Below are positions 44,052-52,008 of a stretch of 64,000 nucleotides of DNA, one piece after another. Every line of letters starts with the position of its first letter. Within the stretch, counting starts at the first letter, position 1. Position numbers and translations under genes: made by a program. Under the pieces are notes generated by a model. The model was given only the letters and a program-made list of their open reading frames with translations, was not told where the DNA came from and ran no database searches. Origin of the DNA: Streptomyces durmitorensis (GTDB lineage: Bacteria > Actinomycetota > Actinomycetes > Streptomycetales > Streptomycetaceae); assembly GCF_023498005.1 (NCBI RefSeq), contig NZ_CP097289.1:4216001-4280000 (forward strand). The letters run 5' to 3'.

Positions 44052-45468
44052 CGTGAAGCGTGCCCTCGCGACAGCGGTGGTCGCCTTCGCGGCCCTCGTC
44101 GCGACGGCGCTGCCTGCGGCCGCACAGGCGCCCGGGGCTCCCGGAGCGCCCGCAGCGCCTGGAGCGCCTGGAGCGCCCGCAACCCCGAGTCCGGGCGAGA
44201 AGGTGGCCGACGCGCTGCGCACGTCACCCGTGTACGTCGACGCCGCGTACACCGACTCCGTGCCTCCCGCCCGACAGAAGCAGCTCGTACGGCAGATCGA
44301 GAGGACCGGACTGCCGATCAAGGTGGCCTTGGTGCCGATCGTGCAGGGCGACGCGTACGACGGTGAGGCCGACGCGTTCGCGGAGGTCGTGCACGACCGC
44401 ATCGATCGCGCCGACCGCCGCGAACTCGTTCTCGTGACGGGCGGCGACAGGTGGACCGGTGATCTGCACGGCTTCGAGTGGCCTGGCGAGAAGCACCAGG
44501 CTCGCGACGCGGTGGGCGCGGTCGGCTTCCTTGACGAGATGAAGGACGCGGGGCTCGCGGATCAGACGGAGAAGGCGATCGAGCTGATCGCGGAGGGCGA
44601 CGGCACGAAGCTGTACGAGGACGCCACGGAGCACCTGGGGGACGGTGACGGCGGGAGCGGGAGCGGCGGCCTCCCTCGCGAGGACGCCGACGGTGCGGGT
44701 GACGGCGGCTCCCCCTGGCTGCTGCCGGTCTCGGTGGCCGTCGCTCTCGCCCTGGCGGCCGGGGCTCTGCTCGCGTTCGTGGGCGTACGCCGCCGGAGGC
44801 GCGGCCGCCCCCAGCGCTACCCGAGCGCGACCGGCTCGCCCTTCGCCTTCCCCCAGGCGGTGTTCGCGGCGGCGCGTACCGCGGACGAGGCGGCGCTGCG
44901 TCGCCAGACCGAGGCGGAGGTCCTCGCACTGGGCGAGGCGGTCCAGTCCGCGGACACCTCAACTCCTGGCCTGCAAGGCGCACTTGACGCATACGCCGCA
45001 GCAGGCACCGTCCTCGACGCGGCGCGCGGCCTGCCGGACCTGGCGGGTGTGCTGGCCTTGGTGACGGAGGGCCGGGACGCGTTGGACCGGGACGCGCTGG
45101 ACCGGGACGCGCTGGACGTCGAGGGCTCCACGGCACCGCCGCTTCCCCTCTGCTTCTTCAACCCCCTGCACGGCCGCGCCGACCTCCGCATCCGGTGGCG
45201 CCCCCTGGGGCGGCGCGAGCAGCTGCACGTCGCGGCATGCGAGGAGTGCGGGGCCGCGGTCCGCGCACGCCGGGCGCCGGAGGTGCTCACGGACGAGGGC
45301 CCCGAGGGGCGCAGGGTGCCGTACTTCGAGGTGCCGGGCGAGCGGAGCGTGTGGGCGGCCACGGGGTACGGGTCGCTGCTCCGGGACGCGGACGGCGAGA
45401 GCGAGGGGCTTGCGGCGCGGGTGGGGCGGGGGGACTTTTCGCGGGGGCGGGGGCGGGGGCGGGCGTGA
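44041..45468 (+). CDS. Single-domain TPM-like membrane protein, paralog of the preceding gene
   Basis: GTG start at 44041 is supported by AAGGGAG seven bases upstream and lies inside the end of the previous gene. The 475-residue protein has a signal peptide (VVAFAALVATALPAAAQA), a Pro/Gly/Ala spacer, one external domain (LRTSPVYVDAAYTDSVPP ... IKVALVPIVQGD ... ELVLVTGG) equivalent to the two in its neighbour, and one span (LLPVSVAVALALAAGALLAF). The cytosolic domain has PLCFFNPLHGRA and CEECG, again a putative zinc-binding FNPLHG domain. I infer these two act together, with outside sensing or holding domains linked to an internal Cys domain. Confidence 0.82.
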   Translation: MSSDVKRALATAVVAFAALVATALPAAAQAPGAPGAPAAPGAPGAPATPSPGEKVADALRTSPVYVDAAYTDSVPPARQKQLVRQIERTGLPIKVALVPIVQGDAYDGEADAFAEVVHDRIDRADRRELVLVTGGDRWTGDLHGFEWPGEKHQARDAVGAVGFLDEMKDAGLADQTEKAIELIAEGDGTKLYEDATEHLGDGDGGSGSGGLPREDADGAGDGGSPWLLPVSVAVALALAAGALLAFVGVRRRRRGRPQRYPSATGSPFAFPQAVFAAARTADEAALRRQTEAEVLALGEAVQSADTSTPGLQGALDAYAAAGTVLDAARGLPDLAGVLALVTEGRDALDRDALDRDALDVEGSTAPPLPLCFFNPLHGRADLRIRWRPLGRREQLHVAACEECGAAVRARRAPEVLTDEGPEGRRVPYFEVPGERSVWAATGYGSLLRDADGESEGLAARVGRGDFSRGRGRGRA

Positions 45469-45615
45469 GGTCTGCCCGTCCTCGGTCGGAGCGAGGCCGA
45501 GGTCGTCCTCGTCGGCAAGAGAGCCCGTCAACGCCTCGTCAATTCCACATCAGCCCGGCATCAAGGCCGCACTGAGCCCGCCCTGAACTCCACCCCCCCG
45601 TAGTCCACTTACGTC

Positions 45616-45957
45616 ATGAGTGACCTCTACATCGACTACGCCATGCTGGAGCGGACCCAGCGCGACATCGGGAACATCTCCGACGTCATGAAGAAGCCGT
45701 GCCGCGAGATGGAAGAAGTCGACGGCGCCTCGATGGGGGTCCCGAAGCTGGCCAGGCGCATGGACGACTTCGGTGACGAATGGTCCTACGGGATCAAGGA
45801 GTTGGCGAAGTTCTCAAAGTCCGCGTCGAAGGCTCTCGGCAAGATCAAGAAGAGCTTCGACGATCTGGACGAACAGATCGAGACCGAACTCCGCAAGAAG
45901 CCCGAAGGCAACGCCGCGCCCCAGGGCGCGACCCCCACGCGGGCCAAGGCCGCGTGA
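45616..45957 (+). CDS. WXG100-like small partner (cassette 4)
   Basis: This 113-residue helical protein begins MSDLYIDYAMLERTQRDI and has F52-x3-W56-x2-G59 (FGDEWSYG) and the F81-x3-D85 ending, positions identical to those of the cassette 3 small partner. The Ala/Pro/Thr-rich tail is longer. Its stop overlaps the GTG start of the large partner (GTGA). It starts a rightward operon of five genes (45616-49472). Function inferred: T7 export partner. Confidence 0.86.
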   Translation: MSDLYIDYAMLERTQRDIGNISDVMKKPCREMEEVDGASMGVPKLARRMDDFGDEWSYGIKELAKFSKSASKALGKIKKSFDDLDEQIETELRKKPEGNAAPQGATPTRAKAA

Positions 45958-47306
45958 GCGGCAGCCCGCAGCCGCCGTGGCTGCGCCCCGATCCCGCCGC
46001 CGACGCCCGTTTCCCCGCGATCGGCTACTGCCCCTGCCCCGGCGATCTGCCGACCGCCATCGACGTCGCCGGCATCGTGCGCCGCACGGCCGACGCCCTG
46101 CGCGACATGGCCCACGTACTGAACGGCACGGGCCGCGGCGACTGGCGCGGCAAGGCGGCGGAGGCCTTTCGGGAGCAGTTCCACGACAACTTCCGGCCCA
46201 GGGTCGACGACGCCCGCGACTCCTTCACCGACGCCGCCAAGGCCCTGGAGGACTGGTCGGCGTACATGAAGAGCAAGCAGGCGTACGCCGAGCAGCTGGA
46301 GGACGAGGCCCAGCGCGCCAAGGAGCGCGCGGGCGCCGCTCAGAAGGCCCTCGACGGACTGCCGCCGAAGCCTGGCCTGCTGGACGTCGCCAAGGACAAG
46401 TCCCATGAGGGCAAGGCCAGAAGGGAGCGGCAGGAGGCGGACCGCAGCGAGAAGGAGAAGGCGGCGCACTCGGCCAACGCCGACCTCGAGGAGATCCGCG
46501 GGCGCGCCGAGCGGCTGCGGCAGAGCTATACGGATGAGGGCGAGGCCGTCGCCGGGCGGCTGAAGCACGCGATGGACAGGGCGCCGAACGAACCGGGGTT
46601 CTGGGACAGGATCGGCGATGCGATCGGAGGGCTGGCCGACGCGATCGATGAGATCGGAGATGCCATCCTCGATGACATCAAGGCGGCGCTGAAGGAGCTC
46701 GCGCCGCTCTTGAAGGTGCTGGGTGACATCGCGGGCTTCGCCAGTACGGTGCTCGGGCTGCTGTCCCTGATACCCGGCCTCCAGTTCCTCGCGCTGCCCG
46801 CGCTCATCCTGGGCGGCGTCGCGCTGGCCAGCCACTATCTGTCGGCTGTCGGCACCACTGGCAGCTTCATGAAGGCGCTCACCGATCCCACGGTCATCAT
46901 CGACGCGGTCACGCTGGCCTTCGGTGGCGCGGCCTTCGCGACCGGTCTCAAGCTCACGAAGATGGCGGGCGCGGCCGGAAGCTACCCGAAGATCGCGGCC
47001 CAGACGATGAAGATCGGCGGGGGCGGACTGCCCAAGGTGCCCGGCTACTTCCGATTCGCGAGCGGGATGGGACAGGGCGGCCTGCACACACCGGAGTTCT
47101 CCTTCCAGGGAGCCCGTTTCCTGATGACGAACGGCGGCAACTTCATGGGCCTTGTGCCGGGCGGCGGTGCCGTGGCGATCAACGACATCGCGCACGCCAG
47201 GAAGCCCGACCTCTTCACCATGCCGAAACTGCCCGACCTGGACCTGGGCCGGTTACCGACACCGACCGGTCCGTTCGTCCCGCCCCAGAACCGGAGCACG
47301 AACTGA
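45954..47306 (+). CDS. Large W-x-G T7-type secreted protein (cassette 4)
   Basis: GTG at 45954 overlaps the small partner's stop; 450 residues. The N-terminus PAIGYCPCPGDLPTAIDVAG carries P-C-PGD, unusual in having two Cys, and the turn W64-R-G66 with A-x-x-F. A long coiled coil with Lys/Glu/Ala follows (about 75-200), then NEPGFWDRIGDAIGG, a hydrophobic core (about 250-295, VLGLLSLIPGLQFLALPALI) and a Gly-rich C-terminus ending VPPQNRSTN. No toxin tip is evident. The plan equals that of cassettes 2 and 3 and the N-terminus of the RHS toxin. Confidence 0.86.
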   Translation: MSGSPQPPWLRPDPAADARFPAIGYCPCPGDLPTAIDVAGIVRRTADALRDMAHVLNGTGRGDWRGKAAEAFREQFHDNFRPRVDDARDSFTDAAKALEDWSAYMKSKQAYAEQLEDEAQRAKERAGAAQKALDGLPPKPGLLDVAKDKSHEGKARRERQEADRSEKEKAAHSANADLEEIRGRAERLRQSYTDEGEAVAGRLKHAMDRAPNEPGFWDRIGDAIGGLADAIDEIGDAILDDIKAALKELAPLLKVLGDIAGFASTVLGLLSLIPGLQFLALPALILGGVALASHYLSAVGTTGSFMKALTDPTVIIDAVTLAFGGAAFATGLKLTKMAGAAGSYPKIAAQTMKIGGGGLPKVPGYFRFASGMGQGGLHTPEFSFQGARFLMTNGGNFMGLVPGGGAVAINDIAHARKPDLFTMPKLPDLDLGRLPTPTGPFVPPQNRSTN

Positions 47307-48088
47307 TGCCCGCGCCGACGTCCACCTCAGCACGGCAGACGCCGGACACCGGCACCGTCCGCCTCTTCGCACCGGACGACTGGTTCGACCTGGCGGCCGA
47401 CATCGACGAGGAGGCCGCCCACGCCCGCTGCACCGACCTCATAGACCGCAGCTATCCGCATCGCGAGCCGGGTCTGCGCGCCGACTTCACGGCCGCGCTC
47501 ATGGCCTGGCGGCAGGCGCTCCGGGAACAGGGGGTGATCATGTACGGCCTGGTCACCGTCCCGGATTCGGAGGCAGGGCCTGCGGTCTGGCAGATCATGG
47601 CCACGGTGGTCGAGGTGCCGAGAGTGGGCAACGACCTGGACCTGGGCGAGGTCGTATCGCGGCTGCTGGGTCAGGAGTTGACCGGACGGCTCGTGTACAC
47701 AGAGGCGTATCCGACACGGATGGGGGTCGGTCTGGGAGTGATCTCGCAGCCTTCGATGTCCCCGGACGGCGAGCTGGCACTGTTCCCCCACCCGGACCTC
47801 GGGGGCGACGACAGCCACATCGGTTTGGCGCTCTCGCTCTCCTGCCCGCCCAGCGGTGGACGCGGGCTGCTGGTCGTGGGCAACTGCCTGGAGTCCGAGC
47901 AGGTGGTTGCGCTGGCGGGGGTGGTCGCGCTGATCGGGGGCAACTCGACGTTCGACGACGAAGGGCCGTCCGGAAACGAGGCATCGGGGCACGACGGACC
48001 ATCGGAGCACCACGGACCATCGGAGCACGACGGACCACCGGAGCGCCACGGACCATCGGAGCACGGCAGGCAAGAGGCCCTCAAATGA
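47306..48088 (+). CDS. Cytosolic PsbP/DcrB-like cassette protein with HGPSE repeats (cassette 4)
   Basis: The ATG shares one base with the preceding stop (TGATG). The 260-residue protein opens TVRLFAPDDWFDLAADIDEE, like the cassette 2 and 3 counterparts, and continues with helical RCTDLIDRSYP, GVIMYGLVTVPD, GRLVYTEAYPTRMG and SLSCPPSGGRGLLVVG. The C-terminus consists of four six-residue repeats of the HGPSEH type encoded by 18-bp units, absent from the paralogs and likely disordered. No membrane span. Its start position directly behind the large partner suggests a cytosolic helper. Confidence 0.77.
   Translation: MPAPTSTSARQTPDTGTVRLFAPDDWFDLAADIDEEAAHARCTDLIDRSYPHREPGLRADFTAALMAWRQALREQGVIMYGLVTVPDSEAGPAVWQIMATVVEVPRVGNDLDLGEVVSRLLGQELTGRLVYTEAYPTRMGVGLGVISQPSMSPDGELALFPHPDLGGDDSHIGLALSLSCPPSGGRGLLVVGNCLESEQVVALAGVVALIGGNSTFDDEGPSGNEASGHDGPSEHHGPSEHDGPPERHGPSEHGRQEALK
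47990..48061 (+). repeat. 18-bp in-frame tandem repeat, four units
   Basis: Four copies of cacgacggaccatcggag with few changes encode a His/Gly/Pro/Ser/Glu hexapeptide repeat at the C-terminus of the cassette 4 PsbP/DcrB-like protein. Likely length-variable between strains. Confidence 0.88.
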
Positions 48089-48780
48089 CCGGCACCGGCG
48101 GATCGAGCGACGCCGACCACCCACCCTTCGCGGCGCACACCCTCAGCAGCCGCCTCACCGGCATCGAGTACCGGCTCTCGCCCGCCGCCCTGACGTTCCG
48201 GGCGCTGGCCCTCGGCCTGCTGGCATGCGCACTGCCGCTCGTCGCGCGTCTTCTGTTCACGCACGTACGCAGGGACGGCGTCGTGGCGTACGTCGTCATG
48301 GCAGTGGTCCTGAGCTACCTCCTCATCCTGCTCACCGAGGTCAACTACTTCGGCCGGGCTTGGTACTTCACGCTCCTGTACGCGGCCTCGGCCATCGCCC
48401 TGTGCCTGTTCTCCTGGACCGGCCACACCGCCGACGTCCTGGACGCACGGGGCCGCTCGACCGAGGTGACGGTGACCGGCGTGACGCAGCGCCCGAAACA
48501 CGACGCGACCTGCAAACTGAGTCGCGCGGACGGCACTGTCCTGCCCCAGCACCTGCGGGACGGATGCTCGGACCTGCGCCGCGGCGCCACCCTCACCGTC
48601 ATCGAGGACCCGGAGGGCGAGGTGGGCCCGCAGACATCGGCACCCAGTACATCCGGCACCTACGCGGCGTCCGGCATCGCGGGAGTGATCCTGGTCGGCG
48701 CCGTGACCTGGGCGGGCTCGGCGGGCTCGGCGGGACTGCGCTCGGGCCGCCGGACGCGGGAAGGGTTCGGACGGATGTGA
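48085..48780 (+). CDS. Membrane protein, tandem paralog A (cassette 4)
   Basis: The ATG overlaps the preceding stop (ATGA). This 231-residue protein has three close hydrophobic segments (LALGLLACALPLVARLL; VAYVVMAVVLSYLLILL; AWYFTLLYAASAIALCLF), then a beta-rich domain (EVTVTGVTQRPKHDATCKL ... TLTVIEDPEGEVGPQTSAP) and a last span (ASGIAGVILVGAVTWAG). Two Cys in the domain may pair. It has the same length and layout as the following gene, including a D-P-x-GEV-x-P motif, so the two are probably an old tandem duplication. Role in the cassette unknown. Confidence 0.8.
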   Translation: MTGTGGSSDADHPPFAAHTLSSRLTGIEYRLSPAALTFRALALGLLACALPLVARLLFTHVRRDGVVAYVVMAVVLSYLLILLTEVNYFGRAWYFTLLYAASAIALCLFSWTGHTADVLDARGRSTEVTVTGVTQRPKHDATCKLSRADGTVLPQHLRDGCSDLRRGATLTVIEDPEGEVGPQTSAPSTSGTYAASGIAGVILVGAVTWAGSAGSAGLRSGRRTREGFGRM

Positions 48781-49472
48781 GGGAGGACCCGGACCGCGGG
48801 GAGCCGGCGGGGCTGGACACCCGACGCCCGCCCACGTGGCTCGCGCGCGCCTTCCGCGGACCACACCCCCGCCGCCTCTACGCCGTCACGACCACCATCG
48901 CGCTGCTGGTCGCCGCCATGACCTCCACGATCATCAGCCGCTGGCTCCTCCTGCCCGGCCTGGCTCTCTCGCTGGGCCTGCTCTGGTTCATCGCCGTGGC
49001 GACGGACCAGCGGCGGCTGCCCCTGACGGTCTTCATCCTCGCGACGGCCGCGCTGGTCCTCTTCGCCCTCTTCCTCGTCCAGGACGAGGTCTTGGAGGAC
49101 CGTGGTCGCAAGGTCGGCGGGGTCGTCATCGCCACGGCTCAGGAGGGCGACCGGACCACGTGCGAGGTGCGCTACGACGACGGCCGCGTGGCGGAGGGCC
49201 CTTTCGGCGGCTGCAGAGGCGCTGCCACGGGCGAACACATCAGCCTCTACGTGGACCCCAAGGGCGAGGTCGACCCCAGCAATACAGCGCCCGACGCCAC
49301 GCTCTGGCTCCTGTCCATCATGGCGACTGCGTCGGTGTCCTGCGCGGCCGTGACATGGGCGGCAGTGATCGGCGTACGCCGTGAACACGATTGCCTGTCA
49401 AGGGAGTTGGCTGCCGCTCCCGCACCTGTCACGCCACCGCCCCCGCCATCACCCCCGCCTGGTCGCCTCTGA
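48777..49472 (+). CDS. Membrane protein, tandem paralog B (cassette 4)
   Basis: GTG at 48777 overlaps the previous stop (GTGA). The 231-residue product has spans YAVTTTIALLVAAMTSTI, LLLPGLALSLGLLWFIAV and TVFILATAALVLFALFLV. The domain VGGVVIATAQEGDRTTCEV ... YVDPKGEVDPSNTAPDA and a final span (LLSIMATASVSCAAVTWAA) match paralog A in order. The proline-rich end differs. It closes the rightward operon begun at 45616. Confidence 0.8.
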   Translation: MREDPDRGEPAGLDTRRPPTWLARAFRGPHPRRLYAVTTTIALLVAAMTSTIISRWLLLPGLALSLGLLWFIAVATDQRRLPLTVFILATAALVLFALFLVQDEVLEDRGRKVGGVVIATAQEGDRTTCEVRYDDGRVAEGPFGGCRGAATGEHISLYVDPKGEVDPSNTAPDATLWLLSIMATASVSCAAVTWAAVIGVRREHDCLSRELAAAPAPVTPPPPPSPPPGRL

Positions 49473-49596
49473 ACGCGCAACCGATGCACCCCGGCGGCCA
49501 CAAGGCAGCCGGGGCCTCTGCTGGGGCACACCCCCGCGTCACGACACGATGACGGTCCGCCGAAAACAGGCGACTTGCGCCGATATCAAACCTGGC

Positions 49597-49623
49597 GGAA
49601 CCAACAACCCCACGGATAGCGTC
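49597..49623 (+). promoter_or_regulatory. ECF-type promoter candidate, lipoprotein copy 4
   Basis: CTGGCGGAACC gives -35 GGAACC, a 17-base spacer and CGTC, ending 40 bases before the GTG at 49664, the same distance as at lipoprotein copy 3. GGAACC with a CGTC -10 is a normal ECF sigma arrangement in Streptomyces. Confidence 0.6.
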
Positions 49624-49663
49624 AGCCTGCTGGAGACACCCCTCGCCCCACCGGGAGCCGACC

Positions 49664-50338
49664 GTGAATCGCCGCACCATGCCCGTCACCGCCGCGCTCG
49701 CCGCGACCGCTGCCCTGCTCCTGACGGCGTGCGGCAGCGGAGACGACGGCAAGTCCAAGGACAACGACAAGATCGCCGGCGCCGATCAGGGGGCCGCCAA
49801 GCCGAAGAAGTCGCCCGACGCGTCGGGCGCCCCGGCGGACGACAAGCCGGACGGCGTCGACCTGACGCTGCCCAAGGACATGGACCTCGTCTTCGACTGG
49901 GACAAGCCGAAGAACAAGAACGAGGCGGCCGCGATGGACGACGCCGCCAACTTCTTCCGCGCCATCTACCGCGGCGTCGACAAGCGCACGGCCAAGGACC
50001 CGGCCGTCATCACTTACGCCACGGGCGAGGGACTGCGCTACGCGAAGACCCAGATCGACGGTCGGGTCGACGGCGGCTGGACCGCCACCGGCACCCGGCG
50101 CCACTACCAAGCCACCACACGGTCCACCGCGAACGGCAAGTCGGCAGAGGTCACGACCTGCGTGGACTCCAGCAAGTTCTACGGCAAAGAGGTCAAGACC
50201 GGAAAGATCCAGAAGACGAAGCCCAGCATCGGGGACTTCGATCACTTCAGGATCATCATGGTCAAGTCCCCCACGGGCAAGGGCCCGTGGCAGGCATCCA
50301 AGGTGTTCGTCGAGACGAAGGCGGAGAAGTGCCAGTGA
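49664..50338 (+). CDS. Lipoprotein of the T7-linked pair family (copy 4)
   Basis: GTG start with GGGAG upstream, as in copy 3. This 224-residue protein has lipobox LLTAC (Cys23) and a spacer with NDKIAGADQGAAK. The domain shows AANFFRAIYRGVDKRTAKDP, VTTCVDSSKFYGKEV, KTKPSIGDFDHF and a terminal EKCQ. The second domain Cys, three residues from the end in all copies, is kept. It overlaps its secreted partner by four bases (GTGA). The pair lies directly after the cassette 4 operon but has its own promoter candidate. Confidence 0.88.
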   Translation: MNRRTMPVTAALAATAALLLTACGSGDDGKSKDNDKIAGADQGAAKPKKSPDASGAPADDKPDGVDLTLPKDMDLVFDWDKPKNKNEAAAMDDAANFFRAIYRGVDKRTAKDPAVITYATGEGLRYAKTQIDGRVDGGWTATGTRRHYQATTRSTANGKSAEVTTCVDSSKFYGKEVKTGKIQKTKPSIGDFDHFRIIMVKSPTGKGPWQASKVFVETKAEKCQ

Positions 50339-51417
50339 ACAGGTCACGAAGTAAGGCACTCAGCACCGGCACAGCGGCTCTGACGCTTGTTCTCAGCACC
50401 CTCGTCCTTGCTGATTCCGCCTACGCGGGCGAGCCCGAGAAGAACGACAAGGGAGCCAGCACCGAGGAACAGGGCGGCAGCGACAAGACCGGCATCTACG
50501 CCGCCGCCAAGGTCCAGTACTCAGGGGCCGTCACCAAGAACGGCGGCAGCGGAAACGTCTCTTCCGCGGACGTCAACTGGGACCCGCCGCCCTGCTGGTA
50601 CGCCCCGTACCTCGGTGCCAAGGACTTCAAGAAGAAGATGTCCGCCGACATCGAGGACCAGCTGGACACCCCCGGCCTGGGTTCGGGGGGAACCGCCCTG
50701 GGCCAGCTCAAGCGCCACTACGAGGACGACTACGGCTGGACCGACACCCCCGGCTACAAGGACTACAACGTCGACAAGGACGGCGAGGGGATGTTCTGGG
50801 CAGGTGTCGAGAACCCCAACGAGCCGGACGCTCTCAAGCGGATGTCGTGCAGCGACATCCCCTTCTGGGTCGACAACGGCGAGCCCGCGCCGCCCCAGTA
50901 CGAAGAGGCCATCACGCCGGAGATCCTCGCGGCGCTCGCCTACCAGCACATGGAGCTGCCCGGCACCAAGGTCACCCTCGCGCCCGAGGCCGTCACCAAG
51001 GTGAACCTGCCTACGTGGGCCTGGCTCGACAAGGCCGTCTTCGACGACGTGAAGGCGACGGCGGCCATCAACGTCCCCGGCTTCAACCTCGAGGCGACCA
51101 CGACCGCCACCCCCAAGTCCCTCACCCTTGACCCCGGCGCGAAGGACGCCACCACCATCCCCGCCAACGGTGAATGCCCCATCGCCGACGGCAAGATCGG
51201 TGAGCCCTACGCCAAGGGCAAGTCCAAGGAGACCCCGCCCTGCGGCATCACGTACCGCCGCTCGTCCGGCGGCAAGACGTACCCGCTCAAGGCCTCCCTC
51301 ACCTGGGAGATCAGCTGGACGGGCACGGGCCAGGCAGGGGCGGTCGGCATGCCCGACGGCACGATCGAGGCCGTCCAGGACATCACGGTCGAGGAAGTGC
51401 AGTCCATCAACCGCTGA
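50335..51417 (+). CDS. Secreted Cys-rich CWY/QSINR protein (copy 4)
   Basis: GTG at 50335 overlaps the lipoprotein stop. This 360-residue protein has a signal peptide (LSTGTAALTLVLSTLVLADS, cleavage near AYA). Landmarks are VNWDPPPCWYAPYL, SCSDIPFWVD, NLPTWAWLDKA, NGECPIADGKIG, PPCGITYRR and the C-terminus VEEVQSINR. A segment GYKDYNVDKDGEGMFWAGVE corresponds to YKDYNEGKDGRFWRGV in copy 1. All four family Cys are present. The gene at 51445 is convergent. Confidence 0.88.
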   Translation: MNRSRSKALSTGTAALTLVLSTLVLADSAYAGEPEKNDKGASTEEQGGSDKTGIYAAAKVQYSGAVTKNGGSGNVSSADVNWDPPPCWYAPYLGAKDFKKKMSADIEDQLDTPGLGSGGTALGQLKRHYEDDYGWTDTPGYKDYNVDKDGEGMFWAGVENPNEPDALKRMSCSDIPFWVDNGEPAPPQYEEAITPEILAALAYQHMELPGTKVTLAPEAVTKVNLPTWAWLDKAVFDDVKATAAINVPGFNLEATTTATPKSLTLDPGAKDATTIPANGECPIADGKIGEPYAKGKSKETPPCGITYRRSSGGKTYPLKASLTWEISWTGTGQAGAVGMPDGTIEAVQDITVEEVQSINR

Positions 51418-51444
51418 CCGGCCGGGGGCGCCGAGGGCACCCGC

Positions 51445-52005
51445 CTAACGCGCCTCCCGGCGGCTCTTCCCCTTGCCCTTCTTCCGCAGCTTGCGCAGCC
51501 GTGTCTGCTGTGCCGCACGGCGTTGTTCCTCTCGGGCGGCGCTGACGCGGTAGACGGTCCAACCCAGGACTGCGGTGGTGATGGCGTAGGCGAGGAGAGC
51601 CGGGAACGCGCCGTCGATCTCCCGGCAAGTCGGCGACGACGAGCTGCAGTTGCGGCCCGGGAGTGCCGAGAGGACGTACAGCGTCAGGAGAAGCGGCACG
51701 GCCCAGCACACTGATGTGGCCGTGCGCCGAGCGATGCGGCGCCGTGTCATCGTGCCCTGGAGTGCGGCGGATGCCCGCAGACCTCCATACGTTCCGGCGA
51801 CCGCCACCACCCCGGCCATGATCCCGAAAGCCCATGCGCCGCCCGGCCAGTCCGCAATCAGGTTCGGGGACTCGCGGATCACCGTGCGCCAGGCGCCCTT
51901 CACCCAGAAGAATCCGACAGCCAGGGCAAGCAGTACCAGTACGAAGGCCGCGATGCCGAAGCCATCGCGGGTCCGGGAGCGGGAGGTGCCGTCCGTGTGT
52001 GTCAT
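51445..52005 (-). CDS. Four-span membrane protein (cassette 5)
   Basis: This 186-residue protein has four hydrophobic segments (GIAAFVLVLLALAVGFFWV; GAWAFGIMAGVVAVAGTYG; VCWAVPLLLTLYVLSALPG; PALLAYAITTAVLGWTVY) and a highly basic C-terminal tail (LRKLRKKGKGKSRR). Two Cys flank the third span, in LPGRNCSSSSPTCRE, and may form an external disulfide. It ends the leftward operon of cassette 5, three bases after the PsbP/DcrB-like gene. Family not recognised. Confidence 0.78.
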   Translation of the reverse strand: MTHTDGTSRSRTRDGFGIAAFVLVLLALAVGFFWVKGAWRTVIRESPNLIADWPGGAWAFGIMAGVVAVAGTYGGLRASAALQGTMTRRRIARRTATSVCWAVPLLLTLYVLSALPGRNCSSSSPTCREIDGAFPALLAYAITTAVLGWTVYRVSAAREEQRRAAQQTRLRKLRKKGKGKSRREAR

Positions 52006-52008
52006 CGG

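Noticed and set aside
41733..44402. 889-codon open frame antisense to the TPM-like genes
   Set aside because: High-GC antisense shadow: composition rich in Arg/Gly/Glu/Val with no domain, while the opposite strand has clear signal peptides, membrane spans and conserved domains.
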